Assembly: GCF_029633865.1 (NCBI RefSeq)
Contig: NC_079214.1
Coordinates: 34,333,095 to 34,397,094 of the forward strand
Source of the DNA: Lampris incognitus
Taxonomy: Eukaryota; Chordata; Actinopteri; Lampriformes; Lampridae
Direction: 5' to 3'
Length of the DNA stretch: 64,000 bases
This document shows positions 1-11,305 of this stretch, in pieces (the stretch's first letter is position 1; every line of letters starts with the position of its first letter). The translations under genes and the position numbers were made by a program. Below the pieces are notes generated by a model, which was given only the letters and a program-made list of their open reading frames with translations, made no database searches and had not been told where the DNA came from.

Positions 1-1427
1 AAAAGTTAATTCAGAAAGGCAATGTTCACTGCAGACCACTTTCAAAGAGACATTGCTAGTGCAGGACTGGTGAGCACTTGGATAGCGCTGTGTGAAAAGC
101 AGGTGCCGAGTGCTGGAAAGAGAACTCTTGGTAGCCATTTAAAGCAATAAAGGGAGTTATACAACAAAGGGGGGGGATCCTCTTTTCTATAATCAGAATA
201 TCTATTGTCAAATAAACAGTTTTCTTTTATCATCATACATATATTATGTCTGTCCTGTGAAAAATTTAGCTTCTTCACCGTCACCCCTTTTAGCAAAAGT
301 TGAATTGTTTGAACTTTGGAAAGAGGTCGATTACTCGTGGTGCTGGGCTCTGAAGAGAGACCAGGTCCCTGCAAAACCAACAGTCATTGCTCAAACTGGA
401 ATGAAAAAAGGTCCATATATGTCCCAATGTGGCCAATCAAGTTTGTTATATAGGCAGTGTTGTGAGGAATCGTATGTAGTTAGGTCAGCTGCATCAAGAG
501 TTTGCGATGTATAATAAAACTATGGTATGCTCAGGTGGCCCAGTGGCAATAACCTGAGAGGGTTTGGTCATTTGGAGAGAGTTGATAAGGCCAACCAGCA
601 GACAGAGGTGGAGGGCATGGTGTACACTTCCTGGCCTGTTGTCTGCACTGGCCTTTTTGCTACCCTTTAAAGGCGCCTAATTTAACTCACATCTGGTGTG
701 AGCCAACCAAGCCCTCCACCACCACAACACTACAGCTTGGAACAAGTCTGCCTTTGTCTCACTGTTTTACCATCTTACTTTCTCTGAACCAGGCATGGCC
801 TTTGTGCTACTGACCCTTTGAAATATAAATAGCCCCACTAGAATTTACTCACTCTAACCAGTCAAAATTGTTATTATGAGCTTACTGTTCTGCAGTTAAA
901 TTTGATCATGTAGGTCTATGCTACAGCTGTGCTCTTTACAATATTATAAATTTAAATATAATTGATCTCAGCTCTAATGGTACAGTAAAGATTGGATACA
1001 ATTTTTACGCCAGTCACAAAAACAAAAACAAAAAAAAAGAAAAAACATTTTGGAGTCAACAGTGACAATTTCTCCCAACTATATTGAAAAGACACTAATG
1101 AATCACCCCAACTGGTATGAAGAGTCACTTATTTTAAACATTTCTTGCACAATATATTGAAAAAACAATCATCCACAACATTGCAATCAGAGTGCTGGGA
1201 AAACTTGACATATGGAGACACCAACATGTAAAGCTCAACTGTTAATTCCAGGTTCCAGGACAAAAAGGAGTGCCTGAATTTACTGCCCTCATATATATTT
1301 CAGAGATGGGCCATTTCTCTACCTGTTAAGAGCATCAGTATTAGGCTTTCCCCCATGCTGTCCTGAACCCTTACAGTGACAAATCGCCCCTATCGTAAGC
1401 CACTCAAATTAAGGAGCTTTATCAGTC

Positions 1428-1430
<3 letters not shown>
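1..1430. other. Non-coding, inferred ppfia1 intron
   Basis: No supported coding region, RNA gene or recognisable element. Small open frames here are short and have no family features. By inference this is intronic sequence of the minus-strand liprin-alpha-1 gene, whose first coding exon lies at 28.05-28.32 kb. Confidence 0.5.

Positions 1431-1514
<84 letters not shown>
1431..1514. repeat. (AC)n microsatellite
   Basis: About 84 bases of uninterrupted AC dinucleotides. The open frame running through it encodes only a Thr-His run and is not a gene. Confidence 0.97.
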
Positions 1515-1517
<3 letters not shown>

Positions 1518-1751
1518 TTCATCGGACAAAGATGCAACTTGTAAAGCTTGCAGACCACAAATTTCAGATAAAATAAATAACAATTAAACTTGAAATAATG
1601 CTATATCTAAAGTTAATTTATATTGTTTTAAATGTTATGAGGTCATATTCAATAACTGGGCACTGAACAATACACTGAACAGAACTGGAGATGGTAACAT
1701 TTAAATGCAGAGTTCAAGAGCCGAAATTGTACTAAACCACTTTCAAACATA

Positions 1752-2948
1752 CACTACCATTCAAAAGTTTGGGATCACCCAAACAATTTTGTGTTTTCCA
1801 TGAAAAGTCACACTTATTCACCACCATATGTTGTGAAATGAATAGAAAATAGAGTCAAGACATTGACAAGGTTAGAAATAATGATTTGTATTTGAAATAA
1901 GATTTTTTTTACATCAAACTTTGCTTTCGTCAAAGAATCCTCCATTTGCAGCAATTACAGCATTGCAGACCTTTGGCATTCTAGCTGTTAATTTGTTGAG
2001 GTAATCTGGAGAAATTGCACCCCACACTTCCAGAAGCAGCTCCCACAAGTTGGATTGGTTGGATGGGCACTTCTTTGAGCAGATTGAGTTTCTGGAGCAT
2101 CACATTTGTGGGGTCAATTAAACGCTCAAAATGGCCAGAAAAAGAGAACTTTCATCTTAAACTCGACAGTCTATTCTTGTTCTTAGAAATGAAGGCTATT
2201 CCATGCGAGAAATTGCTAAGAAATTGAAGATTTCCTACACCGGTGTGTACTACTCCCTTCAGAGGACAGCACAAACAGGCTCTAACCAGAGTAGAAAAAG
2301 AAGTGGGAGGCCGCGTTGCACAACTGAGCAAGAAGATAAGTACATTAGAGTCTCTAGTTTGAGAAACAGACGCCTCACAGGTCCCCAACTGGCATCTTCA
2401 TTAAATAGTACCTGTTAGAGCCTGTTTGTGCTGTCCTCTGGAGGGAGTAGTACACACCGGTGTAGGAAATCTTCAATTTCTTAGCAATTTCTCGCATGGA
2501 ATAGCCTTCATTTCTAAGAACAAGAATAGACTGTCGAGTTTCAGATGAAAGTTCTCTTTTTCTGGCCATTTTGAGCGTTTAATTGACCCCACAAATGTGA
2601 TGCTCCAGAAACTCAATCTGCTCAAAGAAGTGCCCATCCAACCAATCCAACTTGTGGGAGCTGCTTCTGGAAGTGTGGGGTGCAATTTCTCCAGATTACC
2701 TCAACAAATTAACAGCTAGAATGCCAAAGGTCTGCAATGCTGTAATTGCTGCAAATGGAGGATTCTTTGACGAAAGCAAAGTTTGATGTAAAAAAAATCT
2801 TATTTCAAATACAAATCATTATTTCTAACCTTGTCAATGTCTTGACTCTATTTTCTATTCATTTCACAACATATGGTGGTGAATAAGTGTGACTTTTCAT
2901 GGAAAACACAAAATTGTTTGGGTGATCCCAAACTTTTGAACGGTAGTG
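1752..2948. mobile_element. Fold-back Tc1 (DD38E-derived) element, copy 1
   Basis: This 1197-bp element is flanked by TA on both sides and is a near-perfect palindrome. Two 535-bp arms (1752-2286 and 2414-2948) surround a 127-bp spacer. Each arm contains the transposon end plus the C-terminal transposase coding end (reading outward-in), fused to the 5' leader and N-terminal coding part. All of this is nearly identical to the full-length element at 23454-25071. Both outer ends match the 3' (gene-end) terminus of the full-length element; the true 5' terminus is absent. The plus-strand N-terminal frame is broken early by TAA (codon 9 region, about 2157). It is non-autonomous and presumably mobilised in trans. 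Confidence 0.92.
2375..2569 (-). pseudogene. Transposase N-terminal fragment in right arm of fold-back copy 1
   Basis: The right arm keeps the transposase start codon at 2569 and about 50 residues of the N-terminal helix-turn-helix region, identical in type to the intact transposase at 23.6-24.7 kb. It then runs into palindrome spacer sequence and stops at 2375. It lacks all catalytic residues. It is listed because it is a recognisable coding relic, not because a functional product is likely. Confidence 0.6.
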
Positions 2949-3332
2949 TACATTATATAACTGCCGCAATGATTTTCCCGGCACAACTGACTTTTGCTAG
3001 CTTCTGTACAAGTGACTTACAGCGTTTGCTCATACTATCACTATTCAGAAACATAGAAACATTTCAATAAATGTTTCAAAGTCTTGAGTTGGCAAATTGC
3101 AGAGTAAACTTTTACAGAAATATCAACTCCAGCTTGTGTTCACATGTGAGCCTGACAAGTAAAATTACCCTATGATTTACATATCAACCTGCATGTGTGG
3201 ATGGTATTATATCCTAAAAAACAGGGCTGTTTGGAGGATTGCCACTTAAAGGTCCACTAGGCGATTTCCCAAAGCATTTTCCATTTTGAGAAGGCCACAC
3301 CAATATTAACCCTCATTTTCTGCCAGCCGAAG
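2949..3332. other. Non-coding spacer
   Basis: Nothing recognisable between the fold-back element and the nested hAT elements. Confidence 0.4.
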
Positions 3333-3594
3333 TAGGGCTGTACGATACTGGAAAAAGCTCCCATTGTGATATTTTTTTTCTCCGATATATATTGCGATAT
3401 GAAAAAATACAGGAATTTTCATCAGATGACTTGAATAGCCCTATTTGGAAAGAATTAATCATTCTAGAATAATTGGGGCGATTTTTTTTAATTGTGAAGT
3501 GAGTGGTGCCTTTTATCTTCTTTTTTTTTTTGCCATTCATATGGGCAGAGGAGGATATGGAGCCAGAAAGACAACGCAGCACGACAGCCGAGAA

Positions 3595-4448
3595 TAGTGA
3601 TGTGCGGATCGGCTTTAACGTCATCCGAATCCGCATGTATGCATAACGGCGTGTTCAGGTGGGAAACCATCCCCCACTCGTCCTGCACCCTCCTGCCTCT
3701 CATGTGAAAGACAAACAGACTGTCCAGAGTTGCGGAAGCAATATGTCATGCAGTGAAGTAACCATGGGAACGGGTGTCGCTTCCCATGTTAAAAGCACAG
3801 AAATCATCCACCAGCCACCCACACAAACAAATTATTTATTCCGATTTAGAGACTAGCACCCAATCACACATTACCATTACTGCTCAGTGGAATGTATGTA
3901 AGCGTGATGATATGGTAACATATTACACCATGTTTGAGGTACCAGTTTTGTGGCCATCAAACTCATATGATAGGCAAATGACATACTCAGCACTTGACTC
4001 ATCATGGTTAAGTATTGCACTACTCCGCTCCCACATGGGGCTTTTCTGCCCTTCCTTATCTTGTTTTTAATTCTCTTTTCAATTTTCTCTCAGATCTTTT
4101 TTGCCTCCATTGCTGCTTAAGACAAATGAAACTGCAATTGGCGAAATGAGTCTAGTCTAGTCTGCTAATTTGCACTTGACGAAAAAGGAAGCTTAAAATA
4201 TGTTCACAATTTAGAGTGTAATTAATATCCATTCATCCATCCAAACCGCTTATCCTGCTCTTGGGGATGCTGGAGCCTTTCCCAGCAGTCATTGGGCAGC
4301 AGGCGGGGAGACAACTTGGACAGGCCACCAGGCCATCCACCCACAATCCATCCACTATCAATCAGAATGTTGATTTTCATGATTTCGCCTGCTCAATCCA
4401 TGGATTAACTGAGGTGCCGCGGATATAACTGCGATCCACGCATCACTA
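3595..4448. mobile_element. Inner non-autonomous hAT element with perfect target duplication
   Basis: This 854-bp element begins TAGTGATGTGCGGATCG and its right end, in reverse, begins TAGTGATGCGTGGATCG. The flanking 8-bp direct repeats GCCGAGAA (3587-3594 and 4449-4456) are identical, the signature of hAT insertion. It contains no transposase frame and is therefore non-autonomous. It sits inside the outer hAT-like element and itself carries an RTE-like LINE tail at about 4226-4345. Confidence 0.85.
4226..4345 (-). repeat. RTE-like LINE 3' tail fragment
   Basis: On the minus strand this reads as the widespread fish 3' tail: a conserved segment about a ratio of Gly/Pro-like repeats in DNA, the phrase GCAGGATAAGCGGTTTGGAT-like, and terminal ATGG repeats. 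The same tail recurs at about 12770-12875 and 19550-19692 on the plus strand. It is a truncated LINE or derived SINE end inserted in the inner hAT. Confidence 0.65.
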
Positions 4449-4914
4449 GCCGAGAAGCAGAAGAACAAGTCAATGTGTCATTTGTCCAAACAGCAAGGAA
4501 TGACAATGTTCCAACCATTAAATTGGAGTAAATTATGTTATATCAGTAGATTAGTATATCAGTAGATTAGTCATGAAAAATTAGAACTGTGCGAATTTTC
4601 CTTTTGTATCAAGCAGCAAAAAGTTGAAGCATGAGGTGTTCCGAGTTAATTTGCCTTACTTCACATTACACATCCTACAATGTGAGTGTTGCGCATACGC
4701 ACATCACAATGATGATGCTGAAACAATATATCATGCAGCCCTAATCCTTTTGTCACATGGTCTGAACTTGGCAGCCTTCATGATGGGAACCCCACACTAT
4801 GATGAACAAAATAGTTTATTCTTACTTATTCTAAATCCACAAAACATTTTCAGTCTTGAGCTACTCTGAGTGTACATTATTCAAAACACATTCAATAAGA
4901 GTGAGAGTCCGTGG

Positions 4915-5012
4915 CTTAGACTCCTAATGCTATACAAGCCAACTACCTCTCAGATGTACATCGCTTTGGATAAAATCGTCTGCTAAATGAAATTGTAAAC
5001 TGTAAATAAACA
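4915..5012 (+). repeat. SINE/L2-like 3' tail
   Basis: Contains a segment ending in CGTCTGCTAAATGAAA followed by a TAAA-rich tail. This is a 3' end seen on many fish SINEs and L2-like elements. No tRNA-like head is present, so this is a 5'-truncated copy. Confidence 0.5.
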
Positions 5013-6188
5013 TATATTCCTTTTCTAAATATAAATATTCATTTTTGGCCAAACAAATCACTTAGTGGTCCTTTAACATATATTGTTATGGTGCCATGAA
5101 TGGTGTTACTGGGGTCTTGTGCAGTGAGGAACATCTGGCAGAAATGGCAACTATACAAAGCATTCCACATAGACAACAAAAACAAGGCAGTTCCTCTTGA
5201 TATAACGCTGCACAGCCACAGATTTGTTATATTAAAAAAAAACACTCTCTTGCCAGACCTGGTATGTATGTCACAAGATGAGTGACGCTGCTTCACGCTT
5301 CCATATCCAGGCTTACAGAAAAGGAAGGGGGCCTGTTCCGTATGGAATTTCCCCTTTAATTTCTGTCACGTTTTACCAATGTTTCATTTTCTCTTTTAGA
5401 GATCCCTCTTCTATATCATCTCCCCATCCTGTTTGTCAAACAGAGCACTTCTTCCCCTCAGAATTTCAGTGGAACAAGTGTCGCACCTCATCCTCAAGAG
5501 CTATCTTACATGTATTGCCTTCCTTTAACAGCCAAAGAATCTTCTGTGCAGCCACTTCCACAGCTGGAAATGCTTTGCATACATAAAACCATAACAAGTG
5601 TGTTACAGAGGCACAGCAAATTCAGCTTACTTACAACATATGAGCCCTGAATTTGGATATGAAACAGGTTCCACTTTGCACATTGGAACAAATAATGACA
5701 ATAGTGTAACTTCAAATCTGTGGCAGTGGTGTGAATGAATGCTCCAGTTTAAATAGGCTGAAACAGCATTAACAAAATAGCCTTGGTCTAATGAAAAAAG
5801 AACACAAATACACTGAGGGGAGGATGAGCCACATACAACTTTGGCAAGTACTTTTCTGTAAAGGTAAAGAAAGTCCATAATGAGCAAACTTAGTAACAGA
5901 CTACTTCTGGAGTTTAAAGGTGCTGTCGATACATGAACAAGCTACCCTGGAATGTTTGTGCATTCCATAAGATGGGTTTTATCACTTGGAGGGAAGGGAC
6001 CAGAAGCTAGAGAGAGAAGAAAACAGCCTCCCTTTAACATCCTAACCCTGCTTTAAGGTTTCAGTCAGAAAGGTTTATTTACACCTAATAATTTGATTTC
6101 ATGCATGGCTCTGATACACTTGATAATTAAAAATGTTTTTTTTTTAAATCAGTGAACAGTAAAACTACACAGTAACTGATTACACTGA
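5013..6188. other. Non-coding, inferred intron
   Basis: No supported gene or element seen. Short open frames on both strands have no family features. Confidence 0.4.
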
Positions 6189-6192
6189 TTAA

Positions 6193-8602
6193 TACCAGAA
6201 CGACCAAGATGGTCATTATGACCATTTTGGATTTTCAAAGTTTAATAACTTTGTGAAAAGAAAAACAAAAGATACAGACCTGCCGCTCCATGAATTCTCC
6301 TACAGTTGCATATATTTGCAGTAAAATGAGTTTTAGATCAATTGCACACAAAAAAAAGTTATGATAAGCTCTACCTAAAACGACCATTACCGGTCAAAAT
6401 TACCATGCATAATTTGCACACGTCATGTTTGGTTGTCCACTATGTGTTTTGGTCGCGTCATTTCCTCTGCGACTTTCATTACCGTCGTAGAAACACACTA
6501 GCATTCTCCAGTGCACAATAACACCAGAAAAAGTACGTTTTTTGAAATATTTCCAACATGTTTGGGTACAGCTGCAATTTTAGATGCACCATGACTGCCG
6601 CCGAGGCAGGCGAGCTGTCAGAGGTTTTCAGCTGTTTTCATCTTGGGTGGATGAAAACAGGTCGTCCTCATCCTCATCCGAGGGTGAATGCAAGTCTCCA
6701 CTGAGTAAAAGAAGGTCTGTGCTTCCATCAGAGAATACGGACACAGATGACCTGCCCAGAGCTGACGGAGCTGGTCTTCCTGATCCAGGTGTGGAAAAGG
6801 GGAAAGACGGGACGGTGTGGAAGGTCCTCCTTCCAACTGATCAGCATGGGGAAATGAAGACCCACAATGTGCTCACCAAAGTTGCTGGCCCCATGGCGCA
6901 CGCTAGGCGCAATGTTGATGGTGCGCTTGCACCCTTCATGTGTCTAGTTAGCAGTGACATGCTGGCTCACATCGTGGCATGCACTGTAGCTGAGGCACGT
7001 CAGCAGCTTGGTAATGGCTCATGGGACCTGACAGTGCCTGAACTCGACGCTTTTCTGGCAATGCTTTTTATCCAGGGTGCACTGTCAAAGGGCGTGGAGT
7101 TGGCCAATCTGTGGTCTGAAAAATGGGGCATATAGTTTTTCAGAGAAACCATGTCCAGGAACCACTTCAAGGAGATCATGCGGTTCCTGCGATTTGACAA
7201 AAAGGAGACCCAGCGTGTATGTCTGCAGGATGACAAGTTTGCCCTGATGTCGGCCACCAGGAACAAGTTTGTAGAGAACTGCATAGCCTGCTACAAGCCT
7301 GGTACCAACATCACAATAGATGAGCAGCTGTTGTCCACCAAGGCCTGGTATAAATTCCAGCTGTACATGGGCAATGAGCAAGACAAACTTGGCATCAAAT
7401 TCTGGCTGGCTGCAGATGTACACACCAAGTACATGCTAAACAGGGCTCCTTATCTGGGTAGAGATGAGACACGGAGAACAGGTCTGCTTTTCGGAGAGAA
7501 TGTGGCATTGTCTTTGGCTGCTCCATACCTGCAGAAGGGGAGAAACATCACTACTGACAATTTTTTCATGTCTCTGAGGCTGGCTAACATATTACAGAAA
7601 AGGAAGACCAGCCTCATTGGCACCCTGGAGAAAAGGAAGCGTGAGATACCCACCTCCGCAAAAGAGAAGGCAGCGCCGTTCAGCACCAAGGTGCTGAAAT
7701 GAAGCGATGTCACGCTCACCATCTACCAGGGGAGGCCAAAAAAGAATGTGTGCATATTGAGCTCCGTGCACACAACCGTGGGCATCATGGATGGGCCGAA
7801 GTCAAAGTCGGAGTCTGTCACGTACTATAATAACAACAACAAGTACAGCATGGACATCTTGGATCAGATGGTACGCATGTACTCGGTGAAAAGTAGTACA
7901 CGCAGATGGCCAGTAGCGGTGTTCCACACCATCTTGGGCCTGGCTGGAATCAATGCCCACATCCTCTACAAGGAGTCCATCGATGCCAACATAACCCGGA
8001 AGAAGTTCCTGCTTCTACTGGCGGAGGAATTGAGAGTGGAGTTTATGAAGGGGAAGTTGGCACAAGGGCCCAGTCAGCAGCTGATGACCACAACACCGCA
8101 GCGGACAACGAGACTGAGGCAGTGCCAGGTTCGGGGAGGCTACAAACAGAACAAAACTTTAAAAATCTGCTGTAAATGCCAAAAACCCGTGTGGCAAATG
8201 TGAGCATATGAGAGGTGGGGTTTGCATTGACTGTTACCCCTAGTTGTGGTAGTGGAGGAGCTTTCCAATTCATGTTGGGGTGCATGCATGTGGTGGGAAT
8301 GACATTGTTGGGGACTGTTTCAAGGTGGGGTTTTTTCAGCTTTTTTTCCATTTAACTTTTTATAGGCCTTGTTATTTTTTGTAGATTAGCAATATGTGTT
8401 TTCCCTTTTGTTTTTCAGGTTTTTTTCAGGTTTGTTTGTAATTTACTATTAAAGTTGTTAAATTGTTAATTTTGGTGTCAGTCGTTTCTTAACTGACATA
8501 CTAACATATGCAATGCATTAATATCTCAATTGGTATTTATCTTGACAAAATGTGGAGTTTAGAAACCGGCAGTCATTTTGACCGCCCATGATCATTCTAG
8601 TT
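6193..8602 (+). mobile_element. piggyBac-like DNA transposon, inactivated
   Basis: Flanked by TTAA at 6189-6192 and 8603-8606, the canonical piggyBac target. The left end TACCAGAACGACC and the right end, in reverse (about AAACTAGAATGATC), are imperfect inverted repeats. Sub-terminal copies of the GACC/GGTC motif are visible at 6206-6226 and 6376-6396. The interior encodes a transposase interrupted by stops. The 3' end of the element is partly repeated again just downstream (8607-8970). Confidence 0.8.
6584..8203 (+). pseudogene. piggyBac transposase (PGBD4-like, DDE_Tnp_1_7), two in-frame stops and 3' frameshift
   Basis: One reading frame runs from ATG 6584 to 8203 with two in-frame stops: TAG at 7133 and TGA at 7700. 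The three open pieces are 183, 183 and 151 residues, together about the normal length for the family. A Ser/acidic N-terminal region precedes the DDE_Tnp_1_7 domain. The three catalytic aspartates expected for piggyBac can be seen: in TIDEQL (about 7318), in TTDNFF (about 7555) and in MDILDQM (about 7860). The C-terminal cysteine-rich zinc domain starts at ICCKCQKPV but is shifted out of frame near 8190; the remaining Cys/His codons continue in another frame to a TAG near 8240. Kept catalytic residues beside stops indicate fairly recent inactivation. The family's enzyme cuts and pastes at TTAA; this copy cannot make a full product unless the stops are read through. Confidence 0.88.
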
Positions 8603-8606
8603 TTTA

Positions 8607-8970
8607 AGTTCGGGTCGTTGTTTGGGACTGTTTCAATATTTATTTTCAGTACTTTTTTTACATTTCACATTTTATAGGCCTTGTTATGTTTGTTAAATTA
8701 GCAATATTTGTTTGCCGTTTTGTTTTTCAGGTAATATTTTCACTTTTTCAATTTTGCTATTCAAATTCGACCATGTCTCTCAGAAGTTTAAATTGTTTAA
8801 AAAATAGTATTATAGTTGTTAAAATGTTAATTTTTGTGTCAATCGTTTCTTAACAGACATACTAACATATGCAATGCATTAATACCTCAATTGGGTATTT
8901 ATCTTGACAGAATATGGAGTTTAAAAATCGGCATTCATTTTGACCACCCATGGTCGTTTTAGGTAGTAGT
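8607..8970 (+). repeat. Diverged second copy of the piggyBac 3' end
   Basis: This stretch repeats, in the same order and orientation, features of 8310-8602: GGACTGTTTCAA, TTATAGGCCTTGTTAT, a TTAGCAATAT block, and a block of about 120 bp around ACATATGCAATGCATTAATA. It ends at a TGGTCGTTTTAGGTA-like terminus. Divergence between the copies is clear, so this is not a recent duplication. It may be the remnant of an older related insertion next to which the present one landed. Confidence 0.7.
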
Positions 8971-9210
8971 GAAATCCCAGTCATTTTAAAAATTATATAT
9001 AATCTTTTTTTTCTCTTTTATTCTATAAAAAAAACATCCAAAAATACAACACACATATACCAAAGCAATAGGGAAATAAAGGATTTCAAAAACTCATCAA
9101 ACTCTACAGAATCAAAGATTACAACACAGGTAGACAAAAAAAGAAACCCGCCAGGCATCAGTTTTTTCAATAGCGAAAAGACAGATGCCTGACAGGTTAC
9201 CTACAGAAAA

Positions 9211-9804
9211 GTGGATCTTCGTGGAAACACACAGCATTCTCCTGCCCCTACAGCTGAGGTCAACGCAATGGATAGTAAAGAAGAAACGTTTGAGACACGA
9301 TCACAATGCTCCAGCACCTCACGTATCAGTCAGTTTTCCTCAGCCAGTGCCATTGCAGCCAGAGCACATGCAAAGGCGGAGGCTCCGTGTGTGCAAGCAT
9401 CATTTGCACAAAGAAGCAGACATGATTAAGGTGCAAGCATACATTGAGGAGGAACAACAAAAGGCTGCAATGAGGCTGCTAGGAAGAAAGCTGAGCTACA
9501 AGCCAATCTGTACACACTGCAGCTAGAGAGCGCAGCTGCAGCTGCCATCGCTGAAGCTAAAATTCTGAAAGCAGCTGCTGTGAATGAATTTGGAGAACCA
9601 GATCATGTAAGCCAAAAGAGTGAATATGCTGAGCATGAGCACATAGAGAATTCAGTACCCGAGTCTCACCAAGACTCAAAGCTACTACAACCCGCATCAG
9701 CACCAATGCGCCACCTAGCAATGGATGACAGTGAGGCAGCTGAAAACTACATGGGGAAAAGTAATGTGGAGGCAAGTGAGATCAGCAACCAGGAATTCCT
9801 TTGA
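9211..9804 (+). pseudogene. BEL/Pao-type gag N-terminal fragment, frameshifted
   Basis: Three overlapping frames together read as an Ala/Lys/Glu-rich coiled-coil region: a Ser-rich start (ETRSQCSSTSRIS), then SASAIAARAHAKAEA, then IEEEQQKAA, then ALQLES-like and AAAAIAEAKILKAAA segments, and an acidic tail to 9804. This layout resembles the N-terminal region of gag-like proteins in fish BEL/Pao retrotransposons, recognised by pattern rather than by search. At least two frame changes (near 9412 and 9475) break it. No zinc knuckle, protease or polymerase follows, so this is an isolated fragment. A decayed BEL/Pao polymerase is present elsewhere at 52.7-56.1 kb but on the other strand, so it is a separate insertion. 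Confidence 0.5.
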
Positions 9805-10444
9805 TTACCTGCTCAGCACACATTCATGGGGTACATTGCCATATACTATGCAGTTATTTCTAGATTGCAGGATTCATAGATTTCAAATGTTGCCGGGTTG
9901 CGACAAAGATGGATTAAAGACAAAAGCAGCAACTGATTGTCCTCTGGCATGAAAGGGCTCAAGAGTTTGCTGTTCCTCTGTTAAGTATAGACCAGTTTTA
10001 GCAGCCCATTTTTTAAAACATGTTTAATTTTGCCACGACGTTGCCCGTAGTGGGAATGGGACAAAGACTGAAATCAGAGAGCAGCTCTGGCAACAGCCAA
10101 TGGGACTGAAGTTTTGGAACATAGAACAGGCATTACGAGCAGTCACTTTATCAACAACTACTTTTACTGGCACACAAAAACATATTTAACAACAACGGAC
10201 AAGACAACGGCTCTTGCTGAGCTGCTTTCACTCTTTCTATAGAGTATACAATCTTTGCTGTGGCAAAGAAATCTCTCTAGAAATGTCTTTCTCCATGTGC
10301 AATTCTTTAATGTTTGCTTTTCTTGAGTTTAGAGCAGAGTGACTGTTGTAAATGAGGAACTGGGCTAATGAGCCTTCATGTATGAAACCCTCAATCTGAT
10401 CCCTGCTATCTAGTGTGAATATGATCAACACAGCAGGCAATACT
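9805..10444. other. Non-coding, inferred intron
   Basis: Nothing recognisable. It may include more decayed sequence of the gag-bearing element on its left. Confidence 0.35.
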
Positions 10445-11305
10445 CACATCATCGCACCGCCGGTGTGAGAAGATGGTGGTGCGAATTCATGTTTGCAGCA
10501 GTCTCACCCAGTACTGGTGTGGGAAGATGGCCGCGCGAATTCACATTTGCAGCAGCCTCACCCAGTACCGTTGATACAGTGTCTTTGTCCATGTCTGCAT
10601 CTAGATTCTTGTCTTCGTTTGTTGGCTGGGAGCGCTGGCGTGGGATCGGCTGCGAGAGCTTGGTCTGGTACGCTGTGGGCCCACAGACCACGGCCTTGCT
10701 TGGCGCTGTACCCGAGGAGGTAACACCAAGGGCGGTCTGACAGGACGTGGAAGCGGGGTAGGCTAAGCTACCTGCTCGCCCATGCAGACCGGCAGTTCTG
10801 ATAACACCGAGGGCGGTCTGGCGGTGGCCTCACCTGGCGTTGACAGTGGTGTTTTTGATGTCGTCGTGTGGAGTGTGTCAAGGGTGTCTGGCTGGTAGAG
10901 CTGGCGCTGGATCGGATGGGAGGGCTTGGTCTGCTTCATTTGGTTGCCACAGGGACCACGGCCTCTGCCTGGAGCTGCACCGGAGGAGGAAACACGGAAG
11001 GCGGTCTGACAGGACGCATAATCGGGGCAGGCTAGGCTAAGTGCTAGCCCATGCAGACTGGCAGTTCGGACAGTCGTCCTGGCTGGCATTCGTTCCCCTG
11101 GACAGTGATTTTTTTTCTTCTTTTTTGGTTTAGTTTGGATACATGTGTTAGTTTGAATATGTGTTCTTGTAGTTCTTGAATGTGTTTTTGTCTGTATGTT
11201 GCACTGCTGTGGGCTGGGGGAAAAGGCATTTCATTCCATTTCATGTGCACAAGTATAAGAGGTGAAATGACAAAGTGTTCCTGATTCCTGAATACCAATT
11301 GCCAA
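10445..11305 (+). repeat. LINE/SINE-like element with tandem GC-rich monomers
   Basis: A GC-rich block with repeated units. GAATTCA plus TTTGCAGCAG and CTCACCCAGTAC motifs occur twice at 10480-10570. A longer unit containing GGCGGTCTGACAGGACG followed by GGTAGGCTA or GGCAGGCTA and CCCATGCAGAC occurs at about 10730-10795 and again at about 11000-11065. The right end (11160-11300) has the tail style of fish LINEs: CATTTCATTCCATTTCATG, then GTGAAATGACAAAG and TTCCTGATTCCTGA. No reverse transcriptase is present. I read it as a short derivative combining 5'-UTR-type monomers with a LINE tail. Confidence 0.5.

Larger units (their letters stand above)
3333..4743. mobile_element. Outer non-autonomous hAT-like element (interrupted)
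   Basis: The left end begins TAGGGCTGTACGATA and the right end, read in reverse, begins TAGGGCTGCATGATA, giving 13 of 15 matching bases as terminal inverted repeats of hAT type. There is no transposase inside. No matching 8-bp target duplication was found, so the copy is old or the ends are imprecise. A second hAT element (3595-4448) is inserted in it, leaving about 550 bp of its own sequence. Confidence 0.6.

Noticed and set aside
1376..1576. Open frame encoding a long Thr-His run
   Set aside because: It is translation of an (AC)n microsatellite with no start context or conserved flanks.
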